Positions 11,268 through 22,691 of a DNA stretch of 64,000 nt are shown here, piece by piece (positions within the stretch are counted from its first letter, which is position 1; each line of letters begins with the position of its first letter). The stretch is from Mycoplasmopsis canis PG 14. Its GTDB lineage: Bacteria > Bacillota_I > Bacilli_A > Mycoplasmatales > Metamycoplasmataceae. The stretch is from NCBI RefSeq assembly GCF_001553195.1, contig NZ_CP014281.1, positions 124,001 through 188,000 on the forward strand, in the 5' to 3' direction. The notes under the pieces are model-generated. The model was not told where the DNA came from, made no database searches, and saw nothing but the letters and a program-made list of their open reading frames with translations. The position numbers and the translations under genes were made by a program.

Positions 11268-11813
11268 ATGTTAAGAATTATAAGTGGTATTTATAGAAAT
11301 AGAAAAATACAAGAACCCGATTTAAAAATTACACGCCCAACTACAGATAAAGTTAGGGAGGCGATATTTTCATCGCTTCAGTTTAAAATACAAGGTAAAA
11401 AAGTTTTAGATTTATTTTCAGGTTCAGGAGCTTTATCGATCGAAGCTGTTAGTAGAGGAGCTAGTGATGCTTACGCAATAGAAAAAAACCGTGAAGTTTT
11501 TAAAGTTTTATCTAAAAATATTTCTTCATTAAATATTACTAATATAAATACTATTAATATAGATGCTTTAGCATTTCTAGATAAAACAAGTGATAGTTTT
11601 GATTTTATTTTTATTGATGCTCCATATAATGAATATGAGTTAGTCAACCAATCTTTAGATAAAATTTTTAATAAAAATATGTTATTGGAAGATGGTGAAA
11701 TTATTCTTGAAACAAATGATCCTTCAAAAATAATTATTCCTTCAGGTTTTAAAGTTTATAAAGAAAAAAGATACGGAAGGATAGATGTTTTATACATCTG
11801 TAAAGATGAATAA
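11268..11813 (+). CDS. rsmD: 16S rRNA (guanine(966)-N(2))-methyltransferase RsmD
   Basis: 181 residues. RPTTDKVREAIFSSL near the N-terminus and the SAM-binding LDLFSGSGALSIEAVSRGA are RsmD hallmarks; the catalytic (D/N)PPY motif appears as IDAPYN. Methylates N2 of G966 in 16S rRNA. AAGGAG before the ATG is a strong ribosome-binding site. The end overlaps the next gene by 8 bp. Confidence 0.93.
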   Translation: MLRIISGIYRNRKIQEPDLKITRPTTDKVREAIFSSLQFKIQGKKVLDLFSGSGALSIEAVSRGASDAYAIEKNREVFKVLSKNISSLNITNINTINIDALAFLDKTSDSFDFIFIDAPYNEYELVNQSLDKIFNKNMLLEDGEIILETNDPSKIIIPSGFKVYKEKRYGRIDVLYICKDE

Positions 11814-13134
11814 TTTAAAAGAAAACCAAATTTTAGAAGTTGCTTGTCAAGAATTAAGTTATGAAGGTTTGGGTGTTAGCAGAATTGATAATTTTCCAAT
11901 TGTTGTAAAAGACTTTTTTCCAGGAGAACTAGCTAAGGTTAAAATAGAAAAGATTTTTTCTAAGTATGCAAAAGCAACTGTTTTAGAGTATGTAAAAAAA
12001 GCTGACTATAGAAACAGCCTTGATATAAAAAATATTGATGCAATGCCACTTATAAACATGGACTATTCATGACAAATAAAATTTAAACAAAAGTATTTGG
12101 AACAGCAATTTAAAAGAAACTTTAATGATTTAAATATAAACATCAAAGATTATCAACGAAGCGATAAAATTTACAATTATAGAAATAAATCTAGATACCC
12201 ACTTAGCGTTATTGATAATGTTTTAACCTTGTCAACATTTATAAGAGATAGTGATGAAATCACTGATGAAGTTTCAAATGAATTATTAAATAATGAATCA
12301 ATAAATCTTTTTATAAATGAAATTTTAGAAATTATTAATGAATATTATAAAAATTCTAAAAAACAAAGTAACTTAAAATTATTTAAAAGTATTGTAGCTA
12401 GAGTTAATGAACTAAATGAAATTCAATTTGCTTTAGAAATACATTCTGATTTCGATATTCCAAAGGAATTGGAAAAACGTTTTTATTTAATAACAAACTT
12501 AGTTGAGATTTACATTATTAAAAAACATAGAACATCATTGGTATTTTCTAAAAAACCTTTCTATATTAAATTATTAGATAAAAGTTTTAAAATTAACTTA
12601 AATTCTTTTTTTCAAATAAATAGAGATGTTGCAAAAGAAATATTTAATTCAATTAAAGATTATGCTTATAATTCTAAAAAACATAAAATTTTAGATCTTT
12701 TCTGTGGTGTAGGTGTAATTTCTAACTTAATTTATTCAAAAGGACAAAAGGTGCTGGGTATTGATATTGTAAAAGATGCCATTGATGATGCTAAAAATAA
12801 TTCTGCAACAAACAAAATTGATAATTTTGAATTTCATGCAATAGATGTATTTAAGTCATCTTCTATTTTAAAAAAATTCATTGATAAAGATACATTGACT
12901 ATTATAGATCCTCCGCGTTCAGGTTTAAATAATCAAATAATAAAATTTATCTCTGACAATAATATTGATAATTTAGTCTATCTATCATGTAACCCAAGAA
13001 CATTGATAAGAGATCTTAAAGAATTTGTTCAACAAGGTTATGATATTAATTATGTCAAAGGTTATGATATGTTTCCTAATACAAATCATATTGAAGCTTT
13101 AGTAATACTGCACAAAAACAAGTTTGATAAATAA
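11806..13134 (+). CDS. rlmD: 23S rRNA (uracil-5-)-methyltransferase, RlmD/RumA-TrmA family
   Basis: 442 residues. An N-terminal TRAM-like beta domain (LEVACQELSYEGLGVSRID) precedes the methyltransferase core: ILDLFCGVGVISNLI (SAM motif), IDPPRSGL, and YLSCNPRTLIRDL, whose Cys is the catalytic nucleophile of m5U methyltransferases. The four-Cys iron-sulfur cluster of E. coli RlmD is not visible. Start placed at ATG 11806, overlapping rsmD by 8 bp; an ATG at 11785 is also in frame. Exact target (U1939, U747 or tRNA U54) cannot be decided from sequence alone. Confidence 0.88.
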
Positions 13135-13226
13135 TATATTTTTCCGATATAAACAGCAAGAATCGAATTTTTATAAATAAATTTTTTTGATTAAATCTTT
13201 TATTTAAGATCAAAAAGGAGAAGCAT

Positions 13227-14075
13227 ATGATTCAATTTAAAAAATTCTTTAAAGAATTAAAAGAGCCGGAAAATACCAAGGTAAAATTCAATATGAACGC
13301 AGGCGATGACAATTTAAAAGCTTGAAATTTTTTGCGTAATGGGGAAGATGACCCTGATTGGATAAAAATGAATGCTTGAAAAAAAGTGCAAGCAAATAAT
13401 AACTTGAATAAAGCAAAATATTTGTTGGCGTTTGCACAATATTATCCTTATGGTCCTGACTTTTATATTTTTGGTGGTATGTATAAGGTTGAAAAGATAG
13501 AACCAGAAGTATTTAATGGCGTAGGTTATAAATTAAAATTATTGCCAAAATTTAAAGATTATAGTAGAAGATTAATAATAAAATTGAATAAACCAATTGG
13601 TAGAGACATATATAATAAACCGTTCAAAAAAGTTCAAGAAGACTTTGACCCAATAATCTATGAATTATTGCCTGAAACAAGATTGGAATCATTTCCTGGT
13701 TATAATAATGTTTCGCTTTCTCATAGTGATCTAAAATCTGTTATTGATCAACCAGAGTGAAAAGAAGCATTGTCAAATGTTAAAGGGATCTATTGCATTA
13801 CCGATAGAGCTACAGGAAAGTTATATATCGGATCTGCGTACGGGCAAGAAGGTATATTTCAAAGATGAAAATCATATAGTGATTCTAATAATTTAACTGG
13901 TGGTAATAAAACTTTTGAAGAAATAAAAAACAAAAATAAAGACTATATTAAGGAAAATTTCTTATATTCTATATTAGAAATTTTTGATGTTAAGACAAAA
14001 ACAGAAGAAATTATTCGTAGAGAAGAATTTTGAAAAAAGGTATTTCAAACAGTTAAACATGGAATGAATAATTAA
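13227..14075 (+). CDS. GIY-YIG nuclease family protein
   Basis: 282 residues, preceded by AAAAAGGAG. The first ~175 residues are not recognised (soluble, no membrane segment). The last ~105 form a GIY-YIG nuclease domain: GIYCITDRATGKLYIGSA holds both the GIY and YIG strands, QRWKSY supplies the conserved Arg, and EEIIRREEFWKK supplies the metal-binding Glu, so the active site looks complete. TGA is Trp at several sites (13323, 13377, 13758, 13866, 14031). Single gene with its own terminator. Could be a restriction, repair or mobile-element nuclease; context next to the defence island makes a defence role possible but unproven. Confidence 0.82.
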
Positions 14076-14086
14076 AATTCAAAAAC

Positions 14087-14149
14087 TATCTATTATGAGC
14101 GTTTATTAATAGATAATCAAAAAAATAACCAATAATTGGTTATTTTTTT
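14087..14149. terminator. Paired hairpins between convergent genes
   Basis: TATCTATTA (14087-14095) pairs with TAATAGATA (14107-14115); next, AAAATAACCAA pairs with TTGGTTATTTT at about 14122-14145 with A and T runs on both sides. The second hairpin can serve both the GIY-YIG gene and uvrC, whose stop codon lies in it. Confidence 0.75.
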
Positions 14150-15876
14150 GTGCTTATTGCATTAAAATAGTTATGTATTTTAGTTGCTAAATCTTTATTA
14201 ACTACCCTGAAAAGCTCTTCAAGAGAAGCGTTTTTTATATTTTGGATGTCATTAAAATGATTAAGAAGTTTTATTTCGGTTTTCTCACCAAGTCCTTGTA
14301 TATTAAGTAATTCTGATTTCATAAGCTTATTATTTCTAGTTTTATTTAAATACTTTTTAGCATTTTTATCAACATCATGTTGGATATTTTCAAAGAATTT
14401 AAAAACCATATCACTAAAAGTTATTGAGTTATTATTGATATCAATAACTTTTTGCGTTTTATGAAATTCATTTTTAACTAAACCAATAACTTTGTTGTTA
14501 AATCCATAATTTTTTAGACCTTCGTAAATTTCTTTAATTTGGTTAACTGAACCATCAGCAATAAATAAATCTTGTTCATTAATTTTTTTCTCATGTAGTT
14601 TTAAAAATTTATGAATATTAAAATACATATATTTTAAATCATCTTCTTTATCAAAATTAGAAATTTCTTTTTCCAGAGTCCATTTATATAAAATTGGTTT
14701 TTTATAGTTTAATGAATTAATTTCTAAAACAACACCAACACCATCTTTCTTCTTTTCAAAAGAATTATCAAAAATATAAATATTTCTTAGGTTTTTAATA
14801 TTTAATGTTTTTGATAATTCATCAAATATTTCATAACCTTTTTCTATGTTTAGTGATTTATACTTTTCATTTATATTTAATTCTAGATTATTAATAATAA
14901 GTGCATTAGTTCCAATTTTAGGGAATGAAATTATTTTATTTAATTCATCACTAAATTCGAGTTCTAATTCAGATATCTCTTGATTTATATATATTTGTTT
15001 AGGAATTATTTTTCCTTGATAATATGATTCTAAAAATTGTTCAATAAATTCATTAAGTAAACCATTTCATTTAAAACTTTTTAGAATAACATTAGTTACT
15101 ATTCCATAGTTATATGTTTTGATTGCTATGTAAACCAATTCTTTGAATTGTTTTACATATATATAATCAACTAAAAAATATTTTTGAATATCGGTAACTT
15201 GAGGTTCTTTAGTTTTTCTAAGAAATTCTTGAGCTTTTTGATATTTTTCCGCGTTCTTGAAGTCAGTTTTAAGAGCAAAATTGACTTCTTGTTCATATAA
15301 TTTATTTATAAAGTCGTTATTTTTATATTTAAAAATTTCTTTAATTTCACTAAAGATATTTAATGCTTCTTGGTAAGTTTGTTCTGTTATTAACAAACCA
15401 TTTTTATATGTATAAAAACTTTTTAATACATCTATAAAGTTTTTATGAGCGTCATTATAGAATAAAGGACCGTAATAAAACTCGTTTATACTTTCTTTTT
15501 TACTAACTTTTTCACTAAAACTGAATTGTATTAAGTTCTTTTTATTTATTGAAACCTTTATATATGGACTTTTTTGGGTATTAATAAGTTTTATGTTATA
15601 AGGCGGCATATACTCTTTAATCATTTTTTCTTCAAGATGTAATGCATCTCTTTCACTTAAAGTATAAACAATATCAAAATCAGTAATTTCTAATACCATT
15701 TTTGATGTTTTATAGGAGTTTATACTCCCTGCAAAATATTGCTTCATTCTTTTTTTAAGATTTTTTGCTTTCCCGATATAAATAACCTTATTTTCTTTAT
15801 TTTTTCATAAATAAATACCAGGTTTATTCGCAACAGTTTCAATTTTTAATGCTAGTATTTCGTTTTGATTATGCAT
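14140..15876 (-). CDS. uvrC: Excinuclease ABC subunit C
   Basis: 578 residues. N-terminal GIY-YIG domain, KPGIYLWKNKENKVIYIGKAKNLKKRM, makes the 3' incision; the UvrB-binding UVR segment is near NFALKTDFKNAEKYQKAQEFL; an RNase H-like 5'-incision domain follows, and the protein ends in a helix-hairpin-helix (IQGLGEKTEIKLLNHF). Works with UvrA/UvrB in nucleotide excision repair. Trp codons are TGA. The ATG at 15876 has no Shine-Dalgarno but a TATAAT 6 nt upstream. Confidence 0.94.
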
Positions 15877-15882
15877 ATAAAA

Positions 15883-15888
15883 ATTATA
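15883..15888 (-). promoter_or_regulatory. -10 box of uvrC, leaderless arrangement
   Basis: TATAAT on the minus strand, 6 nt before the uvrC ATG, with no ribosome-binding site between. Confidence 0.5.
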
Positions 15889-15976
15889 TAGTATCTTTTA
15901 AAAGAGTTTTTATATTAAATATTTTGAGTTCTGCTTTATTTTGAGCCTAATAACTTAACAATTGAACAGCTTTCAA

Positions 15977-15985
15977 TGGTATAAT
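15977..15985 (+). promoter_or_regulatory. Extended -10 promoter of the hsd operon
   Basis: TGG-TATAAT, a perfect extended -10 box, 37 bp before the hsdR start codon, followed by an AAGGGG ribosome-binding site at 16012-16017. Confidence 0.6.
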
Positions 15986-16022
15986 TTAAATATAAATATT
16001 TAAAAAATAAAAAGGGGTGGTA

Positions 16023-18872
16023 ATGTCTTATAAAAATAACACAGAAAAAACAAGAGTACAACTGCCTGCAATGATTCATCTTTTAAGATTGGGGTATACA
16101 TATTTATCGATTTCAAACAATTCTAAGAATAATATTAACATTGATAAAGAAACAAATATTGAAGTTAACATTTTCAAAAATCAATTCGAAAAATTAAACC
16201 CTAATTCAGACTTAACTACTGAAAAAATATTAAGAGATATAAAATGAAGTTTGAACAATGATGATTTAGGTAGAGATTTTTATAATAATCTTATTTCTCA
16301 AAATATTAAATTAGTTGATTTTGAAAACATAAATAATAATGTTTTTCATTTCGCAGCAGAACTCGAGTATTCTCATGATAATGAATCATTTAGGCCAGAT
16401 ATAACTATTTTTATTAATGGGTTACCTCTAGCGTTTATTGAGGTAAAAATTCCTAACAATAAAGATGGACAATTAGCAGAAGAAAAGAGAATGAATGACT
16501 TAAGGATTTCGAATAAGAAATTTAAAAGATTCTTTAATCTCACTCAATTAATGATATTTTCTAATAATATGGAATATTCGGATAATGGCAGCAAATCTTC
16601 TGGTTCTTTTTACTGCACAGGAGCTAACAAAAAAGTGTTTTTTAATAGATTTATAGAAGAGCCAATTAAAAACGATCCCAATTATTTTTATAATAATTTT
16701 GTATATAACGATATTCCGGTTGATATTGAAAAATCAATTCTTTCAGATTTTAATTCTAAAAATATTTTAAATACAAGTGAATACGAAACTAATAAAAGTT
16801 ATTTAACAAATACAAATAAAATATTAACTTCATTATGTAGTAAGGAAAGAATTTTATTTTTTATTAAATACGGAATAGCATACTTAAACTCCGAAAGAGA
16901 AGAAGATGGCAAAAAAATAACTATTAACCAAAAACATATAGCTAGATATCAACAATTATTTGCTTGTTTAGCAGTTAAGGAAAAATTAGATAAAGGAATA
17001 AAATCAGGGATTATTTGGCATACTCAAGGAAGTGGTAAAACGGCTTTATCATATTATCTTGTTAAATTTTTAACAAATTACTTTTCAAAAAAGAATAAAG
17101 TCGCAAAATTTTACTTTATAGTAGATAGAATTGATCTATTAGAACAGGCGAAACAAGAGTTTGAAACCAGGGGATTGAGCGTTAAAACAGCTGAAAATAA
17201 AAAAGAATTGCTAGAACAATTTAGTAATTATAATGCTAGTGAAGGTAATGCTGGAAGAACCGAAATTGTTGTTGTTAATATTCAAAGGTTTAGTGAGCAT
17301 GATAAAGATATAAAATTACCTCCTTATTCAACGAATTTACAAAGAGTTTTAATAATTGATGAAGCCCATAGAAGCTATAACATAAAAGGAAGTTTTTTGG
17401 CCAATTTAATAAATATTGATAAAGACTCAATAAAAATAGCATTAACAGGAACACCACTTTTAAAAGATGAATGAACTTCTATGCAAATCTTTGGTGATTA
17501 TATACACACTTACTATTATGATAAATCCATTAATGATGGATATACTTTAAAAATAATTAGAGAAGATATAGATACATATTACAAAAATAACCTAAAAGAA
17601 ATAAGTAAAGAATCATCTTTATATGTACAAAAGAACGAATTTAAAAAGTCTTTTTTAAAAGAAAACGACAATTATGTTAACGAACTTTTAAGGTATATAA
17701 TCAAAGATTTTTATAGATTTAGAAAAGTTAACAATGATAACACATTAGGAGCAATGATAATTTGTGACTCTAGTGGGCAAGCGAAAAAAATAAATGATAA
17801 ATTTGATGAAATTCAAAAAGAAATCAGTAATGAAATAGATGAAGAAGTTAATTTTAAAAAAGGACTAATTTTACACGACGTAGATGACAAAGAAACAAGA
17901 AAGAAAGTCGTTGCAGATTTTAAAAAGAATTTTAAAATTGATATATTAATTGTTTATAACATGTTATTAACTGGTTTTGATGCTCCTAGATTAAAAAGAT
18001 TGTATTTTGGTAGAAAGTTAAAAGCACATAATTTGTTGCAAGCAATAACGAGAGTAAATAGACCATATAAAGATATGAAATATGGTTATGTAATAGATTT
18101 TGTTGATATAAAAGAAAATTTCGATGAAACAAATGAAAAATATTTAAATGAACTCAAAAGATTTAATACAGGATTGTCCGATGAATATAGTAATAAGTTT
18201 CAAAATATTTTTTTAAGCAAAGAGGAAATCCAGGAAAAAGTTAAAAGAGCAGAAAATGCAATATTTCCAATATACCATGGTAATTTAGAAGAGTTCAATA
18301 ATTCTATATATAGAAAAGACAAAAAAGAATTGTTGGAAATAAAAGACATTTTAGAAGACGCAAAAGGATGTTATAACATAGCGAGAAGTTTTTTTGATTC
18401 TTCATTTAGAAATGAATTTAAAAATTTAGAAATAGAAGAGATTTCTCAAATGATATCACTTTTATATAAAAGAATTTCATTTATAAATTTTCAGGAAACA
18501 GAAAATAAAGGTCAAGAAATTAAACTTATAACAAATGAAATTTTATCAAATATCAAATTTAATTTTGTTTTAGCTTCGAAAGAGGAAATGAAAATTATTT
18601 CTAATGAACTAAACGATAAGATTCAAGAAATAGAAAGGTCATTATCAAATCAAGTTGATAAAAATGAACCAACGTTTATTTCGTTACAAGAATTAATCTT
18701 TTCTAAGCTTAATGAATACAAGTATAAAGAAATAAATAGTGTTCATGAATACGAAAAAATATTGAAAGATATAAGTGCATTAAACGAGAAACTAAATGAT
18801 GTACAAAAGAAAGAGGAAAATTTATTAAAGTGTAGAATAACATGTATTTTGAGCTTATTTTTGAACATTTAA
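16023..18872 (+). pseudogene. hsdR: Type I restriction enzyme R subunit, truncated by IS insertion (5' part)
   Basis: 936 native codons (to 18830) plus 13 codons and a TAA from the insertion sequence. Nuclease motif RPDITIFINGLPLAFIEVK (D126, E140, K142); motor with Walker A HTQGSGKTAL (K339), Walker B IIDEAHRSY, TGTPLL, and helicase motifs LTGFDAPRL and QAITRVNRP. HsdR cuts and translocates DNA in complex with HsdM2-HsdS. Nuclease and motor domains are complete; the lost ~98 C-terminal residues resume after the element. In other HsdR proteins the C-terminal helical domain contacts the methylase, so restriction is probably impaired, though a partial activity cannot be excluded. Confidence 0.93.
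18794..18830 (+). repeat. 37-bp direct repeat, left copy (target-site duplication)
   Basis: Identical to 20692-20728. It codes for the same hsdR residues in both copies, so removing the element and one copy restores the reading frame exactly. Confidence 0.95.
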
Positions 18873-18900
18873 CTCCTTATTTAGGAGTTAAATGTTTTTT
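18864..18900 (+). terminator. Terminator in the IS left end, facing hsdR transcription
   Basis: ACATTTAACTCC (18864-18875) pairs with GGAGTTAAATGT (18883-18894) and is followed by T6. It stops transcripts entering the element from hsdR and would be polar on hsdM and hsdS. Confidence 0.82.
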
Positions 18901-18954
18901 CATTTTTTATTTATAGAAGTCTGCACTTTTTTGAAAAAAAGTGGCAAAAAACTT

Positions 18955-18990
18955 AAGCAAAAAAATTTTTTTATTTTTTTGCTTTTTTAA
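18955..18990. terminator. Hairpin after the transposase gene
   Basis: AAGCAAAAAAA (18955-18965) pairs with TTTTTTTGCTT (18974-18984); T-rich or A-rich on both sides, so it can end the minus-strand transposase transcript. A second hairpin, CACTTTTTT/AAAAAAGTG, lies at 18924-18943. Confidence 0.6.
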
Positions 18991-19079
18991 ATTTATAAAT
19001 TTACGCATTTTTTCTAAATTTCCCTACATCAAAAGAGCAATTTTTATTTTTAAAATTTTCATAAAAAATATTAAAATTA

Positions 19080-20609
19080 TTATGCATCAATTCTTATATC
19101 ATCATTGATGCTTCTGTGCAATGCTCGGAGTATGCTTAAGTATTCGGACATGATTTTATTAGCTTCAAGATTACTATCTTGCGCATTCACGGAAATACTA
19201 TTAAATTTTGAGATATATAATTCAAGAGTTTTAAAAAATGAATTTGTTTTATTATAGATAAATGCTAGTTTCCCTACGGCTGGAATAGAGTAATCTAATC
19301 CTTTCTCTAAAGCTCACATTTCTGTTAAACTTAGATATTTTCCGTTAGGTTCCTTAGCAAAGTATTTTTTATCATTATATTTAAAATACAAATTATCATC
19401 CGAAGAATGCACTAATAAAACGTCAGAATTATAAGGGAAGATAATTCTTTTGTTATACATATCAAAGGCTGCGTAATTTTTACCTTGGTATCTAACAACA
19501 CCATTTAAAACTTTTCTATTAATCTCTAAATCAACGGCTCAATTGCCGTTTTTCTTTCCCTCTTTTTGAAAAACATTTTGTTTAGAAATTATTTTTTTAT
19601 TCCTGATATTGTAATAATTTTGAAATACTTCATTATTTTTCTTCAAATCATCAATATTTTTATATCCGTTTTCGTGAATAAGTAACGGATATTGGTCTAG
19701 TGATGTCCTAAAAGATCTTTCAACATGTGGTTTATGTTTTGGATTTGATGAACTTAGTACTTCTATTCCCTTTTTATTTAAAACTTTTTCAAAGACTGTT
19801 TGTGTGTTTTCGCTTCCTCAAAAACTTCTTCTTTTATCAGTATAGATTTTCTTTGGGAATCCATACTTTTTAAATACAATTTCTAGTAGTCTTTGATATC
19901 CTAATGTTGTTTCTTGTTCTTCGAATCATGCTGCTAACAATGTTCCTGTTGCTACATCTATTGCATGATAAAGATATAATGGTTTATCATTTTTCAAGTA
20001 TGGTTCAAGTTGTGCATCAATCTCAACAATTTCGCCGAATTTTAGATTTTTCTTTAGATTTAAAACTTGTCTTTGTTTTTCGTTTTGTTTAATCTGTTGA
20101 TAATAATTTTTTAATATCAATGTTATATCTTCTGAGGTTTTTTTCTTTGATAATCTTGCAACCCTTCTTCCTCTCTTGGTTGTATGTATATTAAATAAAC
20201 CTAATTGATTAAATCTCTTAACTAAAGTTTTGTAAGAAATTTTTTCTCTTATAAAAGAACCATACTCAGAATTGAAGTATGTTTTAATTGAAAGTTGATT
20301 ATTTGTTAGATCTCTATTCAAAATAAACTGACATGTTTCTAAATAATTTTTAAAGACTAATTCTATTTCTGCATCAGTTATTTTGTAATTTCTTTGATGA
20401 TATTTATTTTTATGTGAGACAACAATTTCTTTTTTGCTTTTAATAACTTTTTTATATCTTTTTACAGTTGATAAACTAAGGTTTGTAATCAAGCTAAGAT
20501 AAGATAAAGATTTTTCGATATTTTCAGCAATCAATTTTAAAGATTGTTGTTTTTTTATTTCAAATTTTGTTAAATTTTTATACTTAAATAAGTTGTGTGT
20601 TATTTTCAT
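19080..20609 (-). CDS. IS transposase, DDE type, intact
   Basis: 509 residues with no premature stop (TGA as Trp). N-terminal helix-turn-helix (YLSLITNLSLSTVKRYKK), then an integrase core with acidic triad D198 (VEIDAQ), D258 (IYTDKRRSFW) and E297 (KPHVERSFRT), then a beta-rich C-terminal domain. A TATAAG with TGG in front lies 6 nt before the ATG, suggesting a leaderless message. Direction is opposite to hsdR. The intact gene, clean inverted repeats and exact target duplication indicate recent insertion. Confidence 0.92.
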
Positions 20610-20691
20610 AAATAACTTATACCACTTTCTTGTTAAATAGGCTCATTTTATATGAGATTAATATGTGGCTCAAAATATATGTTATTACACA

Positions 20692-20728
20692 AAATGATGT
20701 ACAAAAGAAAGAGGAAAATTTATTAAAG
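20692..20728 (+). repeat. 37-bp direct repeat, right copy (target-site duplication)
   Basis: Identical to 18794-18830; see that entry. Confidence 0.95.
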
Positions 20729-21025
20729 CGTTATGATAATGACCCAAAAATGACTTATATGCACAAATGAGTCAAGGATATTAACTCTAAAATAAATTTA
20801 GGTGAACTCATAATATCAAAAAATGATAGCGAAATTGAAGAAACCCTACTTTTAATCAAAAATTATATAGATACAAAATTAAACAATAATAATTCGCTTT
20901 TAAATCAAAGAAACGTTTTAAAAAAGATAATTATTCAGGTGATAACACGGGAAGAAATAAAAATACCTCAAGCATACAAAGAAAAGTTTGTAAATGAAAT
21001 AATTGAACAATATAAGAAAAACTAA
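20692..21025 (+). pseudogene. hsdR: hsdR 3' remnant downstream of the IS
   Basis: In frame with the 5' part once the element and one repeat are removed: 98 further codons (from 20729: RYDNDPKMTYMHKWVKD...) to TAA at 21023-21025. It contains the helical C-terminal end of the R subunit and has no start codon or ribosome-binding site of its own, so it is probably not translated. The restored HsdR would be about 1034 residues, normal for the family. Confidence 0.9.
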
Positions 21026-21041
21026 AAATAAGGAAATAAAC

Positions 21042-22691
21042 ATGAATATAGAAATTAAAAACAAGACAATAAAACTTATTGATGAACTAAAGGCTATTTG
21101 TCAGGTCTTTGGACTCGGGAATGATGGTAATGAATATAAAATAATTACTCAAATATTCTTATATAAATTTATAAATGATAAATTTGGATATGAATTAAAA
21201 AAAGAGGATGAAAATATAAGAAATGCAGAAAAATGAGATGAAGCATTTATTAATATGGATAAAAGTTCAAGAGATAAGTTATTGAATAAGCTTAATCCAG
21301 AAATACCTACACTTGAACCTGAGCACCTTATTTCTTCATTATGAAATCAACAAGATAAAGGTGACTTTTCTTCAATATTTGATAAAGTTATGTTAGAAAT
21401 TTCAAGAAAAAACGAAGATATTTTTGTAACTAGAACATCACAAGGTACAAAAATACCGATTTTTGAAGAACTAACAATATACATAACTGACAGAAATGAA
21501 CGTTCAAATTTTGCGAAAGCATTGATTGGTAAATTGCATAATTTTTCATTTGAAAAAGTTTTCGAAGAAAAATACGATTTCTTTTCAACAATATTCGAAT
21601 ATTTAATTAAAGACTATAACACAAATGGGGGCGGTAAGTATGCCGAGTATTATACCCCTCATTCAATTGCTTCCATAATGGCAAAACTTCTTGTTGGCAA
21701 TGAAAAAGATTTAAAAAGCATGAATATTTATGACCCATCAGCTGGTACAGGTACATTGCTAATGGCCTTAGCCAACGAAATCGGAAATGAGAAGTGTACA
21801 ATATTTGCTCAAGATATTTCTCAACGTAGTAACAAAATGTTGAAACTAAATCTTATTTTAAATGGATCAACACTTTCATTAGAAAATGTTATCCAAGGAG
21901 ATACTTTAACATCTCCTAATTATTTGTGGTTTGACAAAGATGAGGAAAATGACAGAATTGAAGAATTTGACTTTGTTGTTTCTAACCCGCCTTTTAAAAT
22001 GGATTTTTCAGAAACTAGAGAAAAATTAGCTAGTATGCCTTCAAGGTTTTGAGCTGGTGTGCCTAAAATACCTGCTAAGAAAAAAGAGAGCATGGCCATT
22101 TATACATTATTTATTCAACATGTAATTAATTCTATAAAAAAAGATACTGGAAAAGGTGCTATTGTTATACCTACAGGTTTTATTACATCTAAATCAGGTG
22201 TTGAAAGAAAAATATTAGAAAAAATTGTAGACGACAAAATAGTTTATGGATGTATAAGTATGCCTTCAAATGTTTTTGCTAACACTGGTACAAATGTTTC
22301 TGTTTTGTTCTTTGATAAAAAACAAAAACATGACAAAGTTATATTAATAGATGCATCTAAACTTGGCGAAGAGTACCAAGAAGGTAAAAATAAGAAAAAA
22401 AGACTAACTAACGATGATATTGATTTAATAATAAAAACTTTTAATGGTAAAGAAGTTGTTGATAATTTTTCGGTAGCCGTTACCTATGATGAAATTAAAG
22501 AAAAAAACTACTCATTATCAGCTGGTCAGTATTTTGAAATCAAAATAGACTACATAGATATGAGTGAAGAAGAATTTGAAAACAAGATGTCTGAGTATAA
22601 AAATGAATTATTATCCCTTTTCGAAGAAGGAGATAAATTACAAAAAGAGATAATGGAGCAATTAAGTAAAATAAAATATGAAAAAAGCTAA
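21042..22691 (+). CDS. hsdM: Type I DNA methyltransferase M subunit (N6-adenine)
   Basis: 549 residues. N-terminal helical domain (IDELKAICQVFG), then YAEYYTPHSIASIMAKLL, SAM-binding motif I DPSAGTGTLLMAL, and catalytic motif IV VVSNPPF of N6-adenine methyltransferases; later SMPSNVFANTGTNVSVLFF. All key residues are present. ATG at 21042 follows TAAGGAAA; a TTG at 21003 in frame is less likely. It overlaps hsdS1 by 14 bp, so M and S are translationally linked. Expression depends on a promoter downstream of, or at the end of, the IS because the IS carries a terminator facing the operon. Confidence 0.96.

Larger units (their letters stand above)
18831..20691 (-). mobile_element. Insertion sequence, IS1202-like (ISNCY group), 1861 bp
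   Basis: Bounded by the 37-bp direct repeats. Ends begin TGT and finish ACA, with imperfect inverted repeats of 26 bp: TGT..AATAACAT.TATTTTGAGC on the left and its complement on the right, three mismatched positions inside. One DDE transposase gene fills the minus strand. A long target duplication together with this transposase type recalls IS1202 (27-bp duplication in Streptococcus); IS1634 of Mycoplasma mycoides also makes long duplications but has another transposase family. Family name is inference; the boundaries are seen directly. Confidence 0.9.

Noticed and set aside
19904-20092. Plus-strand open frame inside the transposase gene
   Set aside because: Low-complexity hydrophobic shadow of the intact minus-strand transposase.
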